Part shown: in pieces, positions 1 to 5,788 of the stretch
How positions within the stretch are numbered: the stretch's first letter is position 1
Layout: each line of letters opens with the position of its first letter
DNA from: Verrucomicrobiota bacterium
GTDB lineage: Bacteria; Verrucomicrobiota; Verrucomicrobiia; Verrucomicrobiales; Verrucomicrobiaceae
Reading direction: 5' to 3'
DNA length: 5,788 nt
NCBI GenBank assembly: GCA_023429545.1
Contig: JAEYUU010000603.1
Span: forward strand, 1-5,788
Position numbers and translations under genes: made by a program
The notes under the pieces: model-generated
What the model saw: the letters and a program-made list of their open reading frames with translations, nothing else
Told to the model about the DNA's origin: nothing
Databases searched by the model: none

Positions 1-742
1 CTCCGGTGGTGAGCAGGTAGAGATGCTGGTGCAGCGCCGCGATGGAGCGGACACGATTCTGGCTTGAGCGCAGGGCATCACGCGCCTCTTCGTTGTGAAG
101 AGTGCTCATCTGCAGATTGAGCATCGAGGTGATGATCTGCAGGTGATTCTTCACGCGGTGGTGGGTCTCACCGAGGAGGAGCCGCTCGCGCTGCAGTTCT
201 TGAAAAGTGGGGCGCTGCAGCCCGGAGGGGGCGCTTGCGGGACTTTCGGAGATGGGCGCTTGAGAAGGTGAAACACCCAGGCTGGCATCAACCGCCGCGG
301 AGACAGTGGCATCCTTGAACAAGGACTGCGGCGGGGCCAGGCTGAGAGGCTTGGGCGGTGGTGGCGGCGTGTCCGCGAACATCCGCTGCGGCGGCGCAAG
401 ATTCAAAGGAGCAACCACCGGCGAAGGCGCAGCCTCAATGGCGGCGGTACCCACCGGGACAAAAGCTCCTTCCGGAGTTTGCACAAAGGCGGGAATCGGC
501 GCCGGCGAAGGTTCGGAAGCCGAGGGAGCGAGGTTGTCTTCCAACAGATTCGCGGGCACTGCGGGCCACTCCTCAGGGCTGTCCTGCTCATCCAGGAAGG
601 GCGGAGGGGGACTGGAAGCTTCGTCGTCCGCATCCGTGTCCAACTGAATCACGCTGCCCGTGTAAGCGGCAGGCGCAGGCGGCATCTCCAAGGGCACTTC
701 GTGGGGAGCATCTGACAATGCCGCCACCTCGTCGGAGGCCAT
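1..742 (-). CDS. HisKA_2-type sensor histidine kinase, N-terminal part (runs off the left edge)
   Basis: Partial gene, 247 codons visible, with the C-terminus beyond position 1. Residues 1-180 are a disordered linker rich in Pro, Ala, Ser and acidic residues, including a near-duplicate LAPPQ-x2-F motif at about 115-122 and 135-142. From about residue 181 a helix leads into an H-box reading ETHHRVKNHLQII, then LNLQ and, further on, NRVRSIAALHQHLY. This is the dimerisation and phosphoacceptor pattern of the HisKA_2 (HWE-related) kinases; the acceptor is most likely H195, just before RVKN. The ATP-binding domain should lie outside the window. By family knowledge it would autophosphorylate and pass phosphate to a response regulator. 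The start at 742 is the first in-frame ATG after the upstream stop and has no Shine-Dalgarno sequence. The frame is identical to that of the PAS protein ending at 779, so this could instead be the C-terminal part of that protein. Kinase identity is secure; the start is not. Confidence 0.85.
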   Translation of the reverse strand, partial: MASDEVAALSDAPHEVPLEMPPAPAAYTGSVIQLDTDADDEASSPPPPFLDEQDSPEEWPAVPANLLEDNLAPSASEPSPAPIPAFVQTPEGAFVPVGTAAIEAAPSPVVAPLNLAPPQRMFADTPPPPPKPLSLAPPQSLFKDATVSAAVDASLGVSPSQAPISESPASAPSGLQRPTFQELQRERLLLGETHHRVKNHLQIITSMLNLQMSTLHNEEARDALRSSQNRVRSIAALHQHLYLLTTG

Positions 743-781
743 CGTCAGGCATGGCTCGATGGGCTCATGCAGTTCCGGTTA
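743..781 (-). other. In-frame stop and 12-codon spacer between PAS sensor and kinase
   Basis: Reading the minus strand, the sensor ends PQPQQQQL then TAA (779-781). The same frame continues as PELHEPIEPCLT, and then reaches the ATG at 742 of the kinase ORF. There is no frame change, terminator hairpin or convincing ribosome binding site in this gap. The residues on both sides have the same Pro/Glu/Gln-rich linker character. A single C-to-T change (CAA to TAA) would suffice to create this stop from a glutamine codon. It may be a genuine gene boundary with coupled translation, a nonsense mutation or a sequencing error; the window alone cannot separate these. Confidence 0.6.
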
Positions 782-3628
782 CAGTTGCTGCTGCTGCGGC
801 TGCGGTGGTGCCGGGACTTCAGGCTCACGACGTGTGACGGGAATGCGCTCATACTCCTGCACAATGAGGGCGAGCCCTCCCTGTGCCAGAGGAATGAAGG
901 TGAACGAGGATTCCTGACGTCCGGCAGTCTTGTGGAAGTATTTCCAGGTGACGCTGGTCGCTTCCGATCTCTCCCACCCTGGCAGGGCAAGGATCTCGCC
1001 GTGAAAGCCGGTGGCATCGGAGGGGCGAAAGAGACTGTGAAGTCCGCGGCCCAGTACTTCACCTTCGGAAAAGCCGAAGCGTGTCTCGGCCTCACCCGTC
1101 CAGGCACTGATGCAACCGTGGACATCCGTGGACAAGAGAGCTACGGGACGCAGTTCGGTCTCCTGCCCATCTTCGCGCTGCGAAGTGCTCGCGGTAATTT
1201 CCTCAATGGGGGTGACTTCTGCATGCTCAGGAGTCGTGGCGGGTGGCGGCACCGACACAGGCTCAAGAAGAGGCGACGCCTCGCTGGAAACTGCGGGCTC
1301 GACCTCAGGAGAAGATGAAGTGACCTGGGCCTCGGCCTGTGGCGCGCTCCAAGGATCCAAAGCCACGGGCGCGGCCACCTCCGGAGCCCGCCAGGGATCC
1401 GGTGCGGTGGCATGCGCTGACGTCACCTGCGGTGTACGCCAGGGATCCAAACTGGCGGGAGAATCCACCTCAATCCCGGCGCGCCACGGATCCACCGCGG
1501 GGGCGGCATCCGGCCCTGGAGCGCTCGCCTCAGCAGCAGCATGGGGTACCTCAAGGGATGCAGATGCCGGCGCTGTGAATGGTTCTTCCTCCAGCGAAGG
1601 GGCGGGCTCTTCAGCCTCCACCTCGGGTGCGGCATTTTCGGCAGGCGCCTTCGTGTGAGTGAAGGTCTTCACCCGGGCAGCGGCATCCGCGAGCGCGGAA
1701 GATGAGGATGGCATCAGCAGCGAGCCTTCTTCCTCTTCATCCACCTCGACAGGATCGAAAGATGCGGGCGCAGGTATGGGGCGGCTGGTTTCAGCGAAGG
1801 GCTGCTCAGCCGGCGAGAAGAAATGCAGCGTGAACATCGGCTGGCCGCTCGCATCGGGCACTACGGCGAGACGCAACTGCACCGGAAAGGCATACGCCTT
1901 CGCGTGGATGATCTGCACGGGGATCTCCGAGAACCGCTCACCGCGTTTTGTCATCTCCTGCAGCACAGCGGCCCTACGGGCCAGGCTCTCCGCATCCAGC
2001 CAGCGCTCCAAAGGCATGCGGCGCATCTCTGCGCGCGTGTGACCGAGGAGATGCTCACAGGCGGGATTCACGTCGAAGACAGCGCCGGAACGGTCGGCCA
2101 GCACCACGGGAAGGGGATTTTCATGAACGAGCGTGCGGAACTTCGCCTCCGTGGAGCGGAGCATCTCTTCGCTGCGACGGGACTCCGTCACGTCCTGCAG
2201 CATCAATAGAAGACCACCGCCGGGAAGGGGCACCGGGCGCATTTCCACTTCGCGATGGAGACCATCCGCGCCGGTGAGTGGCATGGGGACGATGCTGCGT
2301 TTCCTCCAGACTTCCTCAGTCCAGAGCCGGACAAGTTCGGCACGGTGCTGGTCGTCGCGCGCGCCTTCGGCGAGCCATTCGTGCATGGGCTGCCCTTCCG
2401 GTATGCTGCGTCCGAGAAGACCCGGGACCTGCGCATTCTGATAGATGGCGCAGGCGTGCTCATCGATGACCATGAGGCCGCAGGGCGCGAGTTCCAGCAC
2501 GGCGCGCAGGCGGGTCTCGCGCTGGCGGGAGAGCGTGGCGGCCTCCACAGCCTCTTTCTGTGCCTGACGGAGCCGTGAAATCTCCGCGGTGAACTGCTCC
2601 CATTCCTGGCTGCCGGCCATGGAAGGTGCTTCCTCGGAAGCGGGAGAGGTCTTGGCGGCAGGACAGGCTCCTTGAAGTCCCACGATGAGCGCCACCTCTC
2701 CCTCCACACCCGGCAGGCCATCACTGAGACGGGACACCAGCCACTGGATGGGAGCGGAAGGCACAAGAACGTCCTCGTGTTCCTGGACGGGGTAGGTGAA
2801 GACGGAAGCCTGGGGCTCGCCGCCGCTGATCACGGTGTCCAGCGCCACAAGCGTGGCGCGGCGCACCGGGGCATGCATACCGGCTTCGGCAAAGACGTCC
2901 CAAAAGAAGACGGGCTCCTCTTCATTCGTGCAATCGGGCACTGAGGCAGCAAGTCCGTCGCTCACGCGAAGGATGCGCCCCTTGTCCGTCACGGCCAGGA
3001 GAGGCTGTTTTGTCTTCCAGATCCCGCCGTGCACCTCCTGCGGCACAGGATTCGCGGTGGCTCCCACGGCTGCTCCGCCCTGATAGAGGCGCTCACAGGA
3101 AATGGTGACTCCACCAATGGTGGTGTCCATGTGCCTCCAAGGGCGGACCTCCCAACGGTAGATGATGGGCTTGCCATCCTGCGTGATGGAATCGCGGTCG
3201 CTGCGGACTACCTGCCCTCCGAGGGCGCGGTTGTAGACATGGCGCCAGCCAGGGTGGAGGGAGGGAAACAGATCGTACTGGCTGCGCCCGGTGATATCGA
3301 CCTTGCTGAGCTTGAAATCTTCCAGCCAGCGGCGGTTGGCGAGGAGGTAACGCATCTCCGTGTCGAACATGGCCATGGCCACGGGAGCGTTGTCGAAAAG
3401 GAGCTTCATGTGCCCTGAGTGTGCCGCCGTGCGGGGCGTAGGACCCTGCAGCGCAGGACGAGGCGCGGGCGGGACGGAATCCGCGATGCCGGGAGGCACC
3501 ACGGGCGTACCTGCGGCAGGAATCGCAGCCTCCACATCAGGGACAACAGGTCCAGCCACGGTATCGCCGGGCTTCTCGATCTGGCCTTCGATGACGTGAC
3601 GCAGTAGTGAAAACTGGCTGTTACCCAT
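779..3628 (-). CDS. Multi-PAS cytoplasmic sensor protein lacking its own kinase domain
   Basis: 949 residues, with no signal peptide and no membrane segment seen, so probably cytoplasmic. Predicted layout: a Pro-rich N-terminus (20-70); PAS 1 (about 74-180, with W-E-V-R-P-W-R and IGG near its end); a divergent PAS-like region (about 205-320); a short coiled coil (about 342-376); PAS 3 (about 376-485, ending LQDVTESRR as PAS domains often do before the next helix); PAS 4 (about 492-605, FRTLVHENPLPVVLADRSG start); an acidic Pro/Ala-rich linker (606-825) with four DPW repeats; and PAS 5 (about 826-925). It ends in a QQQQ tract. No GxNCRFLQ motif is visible, so none is a typical LOV flavin domain, and ligands are unknown. 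PAS modules bind small ligands or mediate dimerisation. The protein has no catalytic domain; the kinase lies immediately downstream in the same frame. It is expected to supply input to that kinase, as a partner subunit or as the front half of one broken protein. The start at 3628 is supported by AGGGGAG 8 nt upstream. Confidence 0.85.
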   Translation of the reverse strand: MGNSQFSLLRHVIEGQIEKPGDTVAGPVVPDVEAAIPAAGTPVVPPGIADSVPPAPRPALQGPTPRTAAHSGHMKLLFDNAPVAMAMFDTEMRYLLANRRWLEDFKLSKVDITGRSQYDLFPSLHPGWRHVYNRALGGQVVRSDRDSITQDGKPIIYRWEVRPWRHMDTTIGGVTISCERLYQGGAAVGATANPVPQEVHGGIWKTKQPLLAVTDKGRILRVSDGLAASVPDCTNEEEPVFFWDVFAEAGMHAPVRRATLVALDTVISGGEPQASVFTYPVQEHEDVLVPSAPIQWLVSRLSDGLPGVEGEVALIVGLQGACPAAKTSPASEEAPSMAGSQEWEQFTAEISRLRQAQKEAVEAATLSRQRETRLRAVLELAPCGLMVIDEHACAIYQNAQVPGLLGRSIPEGQPMHEWLAEGARDDQHRAELVRLWTEEVWRKRSIVPMPLTGADGLHREVEMRPVPLPGGGLLLMLQDVTESRRSEEMLRSTEAKFRTLVHENPLPVVLADRSGAVFDVNPACEHLLGHTRAEMRRMPLERWLDAESLARRAAVLQEMTKRGERFSEIPVQIIHAKAYAFPVQLRLAVVPDASGQPMFTLHFFSPAEQPFAETSRPIPAPASFDPVEVDEEEEGSLLMPSSSSALADAAARVKTFTHTKAPAENAAPEVEAEEPAPSLEEEPFTAPASASLEVPHAAAEASAPGPDAAPAVDPWRAGIEVDSPASLDPWRTPQVTSAHATAPDPWRAPEVAAPVALDPWSAPQAEAQVTSSSPEVEPAVSSEASPLLEPVSVPPPATTPEHAEVTPIEEITASTSQREDGQETELRPVALLSTDVHGCISAWTGEAETRFGFSEGEVLGRGLHSLFRPSDATGFHGEILALPGWERSEATSVTWKYFHKTAGRQESSFTFIPLAQGGLALIVQEYERIPVTRREPEVPAPPQPQQQQL
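1353..1493 (-). repeat. Four DPW repeats in the PAS-protein linker
   Basis: Four short units of the form D-P-W-R/S-A/T-P/G occur at residues 713, 728, 744 and 758 of the PAS protein, spaced 14 to 16 residues apart. On the DNA each contains GGATCC on the plus strand, at 1353, 1395, 1443 and 1488, mostly within a longer gccagggatcc-like core. The surroundings are disordered and Pro/Ala-rich. The spaced tryptophans look like short linear binding motifs in an unstructured tether. Alternatively they are simple products of internal duplication with no special role. Confidence 0.75.
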
Positions 3629-3636
3629 AACTTAAG

Positions 3637-3643
3637 CTCCCCT
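3637..3643 (-). promoter_or_regulatory. Shine-Dalgarno site of the PAS sensor gene
   Basis: The minus strand reads AGGGGAG, then an 8-nt spacer, then ATG at 3628. It is the strongest ribosome binding site in the window and fixes the PAS-gene start. Its first bases also form one arm of a small perfect hairpin, CCTGA-GAT-TCAGG (plus-strand arms 3641-3645 and 3649-3653), which might partly mask the site. Confidence 0.7.
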
Positions 3644-3664
3644 GAATCTCAGGCATGACTATTA

Positions 3665-3692
3665 ATTTTGCCATGCTTCGCAGGCAAGACAA
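3665..3692 (-). promoter_or_regulatory. Putative sigma-70 promoter for the PAS sensor gene
   Basis: On the minus strand TTGTCT (plus 3687-3692) and CAAAAT (plus 3665-3670) are separated by 16 nt. Each matches 4 of 6 positions of the housekeeping -35 and -10 consensus. It would give a leader of about 30 nt containing the ribosome binding site. The 179-bp gap (3629-3807) after rlmH contains no other gene I can support and no clear terminator for rlmH, so some read-through from rlmH is also possible. Confidence 0.35.
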
Positions 3693-3807
3693 AAGCCGGG
3701 CGCTGAACTCTTTTTCAAATGTTCACCGCAGATCTGAGTCAGCAGTTCGACGTGAGGCGATGTTTCATAGCCACCATCGCGGGAATTTTGACAATACCAT
3801 CAACGGA

Positions 3808-4248
3808 TCAAACTCGATGGTAGGGCTCGCCGCGATTGATGCTGCAGCCACGGTAGATTTGCTCCATTAAAACCACCAAAGCGAGTTCGTGCTGGAGCGT
3901 CATGGAGGAAAGGGACCACAACTCGTCCGCGGCGTCACGCACCTCGGGAGGGTGACCGTCCGCCCCGCCAATGAGGAGGCAGACCCGCTTCCGCCCAGAG
4001 ATTTCCTGTTTCACAATCCATTGAGCCAGAGCCACACTTGACATCTGGCGTCCACGCTCATCCATGACGATGCGCCACGCGCCCTCGCTCGCCTCCAAGG
4101 CCTTGGACCCCACTTGGGACGGGGGGCCTTCGCGCAAATGGGTGATCTCCACGGAGGCCATGCGTCGAAGTCGGCCCGCGTAGTCCTCCATCCCCTGCCT
4201 GGCCCACGGTAGGGCTGGCTTGCCCACCACAATGATCTGCCACTTCAT
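3808..4248 (-). CDS. rlmH: 23S rRNA (pseudouridine1915-N3)-methyltransferase RlmH
   Basis: 146 residues, close to the roughly 155 of the E. coli enzyme. RlmH is a small SPOUT-class methyltransferase with a trefoil knot. It works as a homodimer and uses S-adenosylmethionine to methylate N3 of pseudouridine 1915 in helix 69 of 23S rRNA on assembled 70S ribosomes. Visible hallmarks are the start MKWQIIVVGK, MDERG at 62-66, the SAM-binding IGGADG at 93-98, WSLSSMTLQHEL at about 111-122 and the C-terminal EQIYRG-x-SI-x2-GEPYHR, which closely follows the family signature. The ATG at 4248 is the first possible start: an in-frame TGA lies two codons upstream (4252-4254). No Shine-Dalgarno sequence precedes it. 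It is transcribed divergently from the lipoprotein gene. The gene looks intact and ordinary. Confidence 0.97.
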   Translation of the reverse strand: MKWQIIVVGKPALPWARQGMEDYAGRLRRMASVEITHLREGPPSQVGSKALEASEGAWRIVMDERGRQMSSVALAQWIVKQEISGRKRVCLLIGGADGHPPEVRDAADELWSLSSMTLQHELALVVLMEQIYRGCSINRGEPYHRV

Positions 4249-4294
4249 GATTCAATCGGTGTAAAAAGTCTGCATTTCCGAAGGAATTATTTTA

Positions 4295-4304
4295 AGAAAT
4301 TTCT
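4295..4304. promoter_or_regulatory. Palindrome in the divergent promoter region
   Basis: AGAAATTTCT is a perfect 10-bp palindrome in an AT-rich patch of the 122-bp gap between rlmH and the lipoprotein gene. A second small dyad, TTCC-GAA-GGAA, lies at 4276-4286. Both could be regulator half-sites or just the AT-rich core of the rlmH promoter, whose minus-strand reading includes TTAAAATAAT. Function is unknown. Confidence 0.2.
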
Positions 4305-4314
4305 CCAACTTGCC

Positions 4315-4343
4315 TTGCAAGCTCGCCTCGGAAAACATAAACT
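4315..4343 (+). promoter_or_regulatory. Putative sigma-70 promoter for the lipoprotein gene
   Basis: TTGCAA (4315-4320) and TAAACT (4338-4343) are spaced by 17 nt, each with 4 of 6 consensus matches. Transcription would begin near 4350, leaving a leader of only about 20 nt without a Shine-Dalgarno sequence. The -35 lies inside the palindrome CTTGCAAG (4314-4321). Confidence 0.4.
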
Positions 4344-4370
4344 TTGGATTAGTCTCAACTCCCCGCGTCT

Positions 4371-5432
4371 ATGGCCACACTCCCAAGAAACTTGTCCCGT
4401 GCCGCGCTTCTGGGTGTGGCATCAACAGTCGCCCTGTCCTCCTGTGCACTGCCGCCTCGCGAGGCCTGGCGGAAGATCCAAGATGACGGATTGATCGCCT
4501 ACATCAAGTACGAAATCGATACGCCCAGCCACTGGTCACAACCCAGGACCCCGACGCCAGCGGCACCGACGTCGCCCACGGCCACCACTCCGGCAAAGCG
4601 CACTTCCTCCGGAATGGTGCTGGCCCAGCGGAACTTCGTGGACTCGCTACAGGGTGAAGACGCCAGGCAACCCCTCACGGCATTCAGTGTTCCCGCGCTG
4701 CCCGGTTACGTTCGTTCCCCTTATACCAATCCTCCCCGCCTGGTGGATGTGCGCGGAGCCTCTGCGGGCACCACGATGGTGTGCCCCTACACCCACCGGA
4801 AATTCATTGTGCCTGGCGCGGCCATCAGCTCGGACCCGAGCACGGTAGTGGCGGAAAACAATACCCGCATCCCAGCGACGGAGCCCCCCGCTCCCATGGT
4901 GAAGGAGCAGGAAGCGCCCCGCGTGGTCCTGAATGACAAGCCCGCCACCCCGACTGCACCAAGCAAGCCCGCTGAGAAAAAGTCCGAGGCACCTATCACC
5001 CCCTCCGTAGCGAGCACGCCCACACCGTCCACCACCACGACAATCCCGAGCGCCCCCGTTAAGACCACGCCGGCCGCCCCTGCGCCTTCGGCTCCCGCGC
5101 TCAAGCAGCCGGCTCCGAGCGCCCCCGTAGTTGCCTCCAATCCGCCCGCGAAGCCGTCCGCCCCCGTGGTGACGGCTCCTCCACCCGCCGCGCCAAAGCC
5201 TGTACAGGAGATTCCCTACGGTGAGGCCATCGCGGGACGTCCGGGTTTTGTGAACAGCCCATACGCGGCGAAACACCAACTCGTGGACGTGACCGGCCTC
5301 CCTGCTGGCATGGAAGTGAAGTGCCCGTACACTGGCAAGCTCTTCCGCGTTCCCATGCAGGACATGGCCTCCAGCAAGCCTGTGGAGACCGTGCCGCCGC
5401 TGGCTTCGCCAGACAAGCCCCAGAAGAAGTAG
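4371..5432 (+). CDS. Predicted lipoprotein with two CPYT modules and a Pro/Ala-rich linker
   Basis: 353 residues; not a family I can name. An N-terminal positive and hydrophobic stretch ends in LSSC, a good lipobox with the lipidated cysteine at residue 25, so it is probably a membrane-anchored lipoprotein. A short segment follows (REAWRKIQDDGLIAYIKYEI, 30-49), then a Pro/Thr-rich spacer. Module 1 (112-148) and module 2 (292-328) are 37 residues each and share 19 identical positions: G-x-V-x-SPY, LVDV-x-G, AG, CPYT, F-x-VP. Between them lies about 140 residues of Pro/Ala/Thr-rich sequence, probably extended, that could span periplasm or cell wall. Apart from C25 the only cysteines are C138 and C318, one per module, so a disulfide between modules or between chains is possible. 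An in-frame TAG at 4350-4352 makes the ATG at 4371 the first ATG; there is no Shine-Dalgarno sequence. A terminator follows, suggesting a single-gene transcript. An envelope role is inference. Confidence 0.85.
   Translation: MATLPRNLSRAALLGVASTVALSSCALPPREAWRKIQDDGLIAYIKYEIDTPSHWSQPRTPTPAAPTSPTATTPAKRTSSGMVLAQRNFVDSLQGEDARQPLTAFSVPALPGYVRSPYTNPPRLVDVRGASAGTTMVCPYTHRKFIVPGAAISSDPSTVVAENNTRIPATEPPAPMVKEQEAPRVVLNDKPATPTAPSKPAEKKSEAPITPSVASTPTPSTTTTIPSAPVKTTPAAPAPSAPALKQPAPSAPVVASNPPAKPSAPVVTAPPPAAPKPVQEIPYGEAIAGRPGFVNSPYAAKHQLVDVTGLPAGMEVKCPYTGKLFRVPMQDMASSKPVETVPPLASPDKPQKK
4704..4814 (+). repeat. CPYT module, copy 1 (codes residues 112-148)
   Basis: Starts GYVRSPYTNPP, continues LVDVRG and ends CPYTHRKFIVP. 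It aligns without gaps to copy 2 over 37 residues, 19 of them identical. The DNA has diverged, so the duplication is old and kept at the protein level. Confidence 0.85.
5049..5171 (+). repeat. SAPV repeats in the lipoprotein linker
   Basis: S-A-P-V units begin at residues 227, 250 and 263 within a Pro/Ala/Lys-rich tether. The first two share the DNA string gagcgcccccgt, a sign of recent small duplications. Such linkers usually act as flexible or wall-spanning spacers. Confidence 0.5.
5244..5354 (+). repeat. CPYT module, copy 2 (codes residues 292-328)
   Basis: Starts GFVNSPYAAKHQ, continues LVDVTG and ends CPYTGKLFRVP. It is the same length as copy 1 and has the same spacing of SPY, LVDV, CPYT and the final VP. 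It lies 25 residues before the C-terminus. Confidence 0.85.
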
Positions 5433-5467
5433 TTCTCCGGAATTTGCAGTTCTTCGCCTTTTGCAGG

Positions 5468-5499
5468 ACCTCCGCTCTCACGGGCGGAGGTTTTGTTTT
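5468..5499 (+). terminator. Rho-independent terminator after the lipoprotein gene
   Basis: A perfect 8-bp GC-rich stem, ACCTCCGC (5468-5475) with GCGGAGGT (5484-5491), has an 8-nt loop. It is followed by TTTTGTTTT, whose first T also closes the stem. It lies 35 nt after the stop codon and should insulate the next gene from read-through. Confidence 0.85.
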
Positions 5500-5562
5500 G
5501 CATGGGCGCCCCTCCGGCATGAGGGTTGAATGTCTCGTGATACACCGTCCTGCACCCTCGCG

Positions 5563-5788
5563 ATGAAACTCCTGCTCTCAGCCTTCAGTTGCGGACCCGG
5601 ATGGGGTTCGGAGCCGGGCATCGGGTGGAACACCGTTGAGCAGGCTTCGCGAAACCATGAAGTGTGGGTGCTTACCGAGGCAGGCTGGCAGGACCGCATG
5701 GGCGGCAGGTTTGACGCGGCCAACCACCCCAACATCCACTTCGTGTGGGTGCGCATCCCCTGGCTCGACAAGCTGGTGGACGGCGGAC
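5563..5788 (+). CDS. Glycosyltransferase, N-terminal part (runs off the right edge)
   Basis: 75 codons visible. It starts MKLLLSAFSCGPGWGSEPGIGW, then EVWVLTE and later HFVWVRIPWLDKL. A hydrophobic first strand followed by a GSEPGxGW loop is typical of GT-B fold glycosyltransferases (families 1 and 4) that build surface polysaccharide or glycosylate envelope components. The loop lies in the N-terminal, acceptor-side half; the nucleotide-sugar binding half is outside the window. The chosen start matches the usual family beginning but has no Shine-Dalgarno sequence. An in-frame ATG at 5530 has GAGGG 4 nt upstream and would add 11 residues (MSRDTPSCTLA). No convincing promoter was seen between the terminator and the start. 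Substrate and product cannot be told. Confidence 0.8.
   Translation, partial: MKLLLSAFSCGPGWGSEPGIGWNTVEQASRNHEVWVLTEAGWQDRMGGRFDAANHPNIHFVWVRIPWLDKLVDGG

Noticed and set aside
767..1318. 183-codon plus-strand ORF opposite PAS 5
   Set aside because: The minus-strand reading gives a recognisable PAS domain; this one shows no family motifs and no ribosome binding site.
1110..1658. 182-codon plus-strand ORF opposite the PAS-protein linker
   Set aside because: Its Gly/Ser/Ala-rich low-complexity translation is the antisense of the Pro/Ala/DPW linker. The PAS frame is supported by clear domains on both sides.
3734..3742. CTGAGTCAG near-palindrome after rlmH as a possible terminator
   Set aside because: Only four paired bases per side with no real loop and no following T-run on either strand.
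3655..3870. 71-codon plus-strand ORF across the gap between the PAS gene and rlmH
   Set aside because: It overlaps the conserved C-terminus of rlmH, has no ribosome binding site and shows no recognisable motif.
4647..5279. 210-codon minus-strand ORF inside the lipoprotein gene
   Set aside because: Arg/Gly-rich translation typical of antisense to Pro/Ala-rich high-GC coding DNA. The forward frame has a lipobox and duplicated modules.
5500..5562. Promoter for the glycosyltransferase gene
   Set aside because: TTGCAT, TTGAAT and GATACA-like strings are present, but none pair at acceptable spacing.

Overview
This is a high-GC bacterial window. I favour a Verrucomicrobia-type genome (the Verrucomicrobium, Prosthecobacter and Roseimicrobium neighbourhood). 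The reasons are the Pro/Ala-rich low-complexity linkers, a lipoprotein with CPYT-type modules that I associate with that phylum, and several gene starts without a Shine-Dalgarno sequence. This is an impression from protein style; there is no marker gene that proves it. No tRNA, rRNA, CRISPR array, insertion sequence or phage gene was seen.

Minus strand, from about 4250 down to 1. First comes rlmH (4248-3808), a conserved 23S rRNA pseudouridine methyltransferase. A 179-bp gap with a plausible promoter and a clear ribosome binding site follows. Next is a 949-residue soluble sensor protein (3628-779) with five predicted PAS or PAS-like domains and a long disordered linker containing four DPW repeats. 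After its TAA stop, the same reading frame stays open to the window edge. It encodes a Pro-rich linker and the start of a HisKA_2-type histidine kinase (742-1, partial). Sensor input and kinase output are thus separated by one in-frame stop codon. This is either a real two-gene split, made as a co-transcribed pair, or a single multi-PAS kinase broken by a nonsense change.

Plus strand, from 4371 to the right edge. A divergent 122-bp promoter region separates rlmH from a 353-residue predicted lipoprotein (4371-5432). It has two copies of a 37-residue module ending in CPYT-x3-F-x-VP, joined by a Pro/Ala/Thr-rich linker. A strong rho-independent terminator (5468-5499) closes that gene. A glycosyltransferase gene starts at 5563 (possibly 5530) and runs off the right edge.

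The two halves look functionally independent: cytoplasmic signal sensing plus ribosome modification on the left, and a cell-envelope lipoprotein plus glycan synthesis on the right. The most interesting items are the in-frame split of the sensor kinase and the duplicated module of the lipoprotein.
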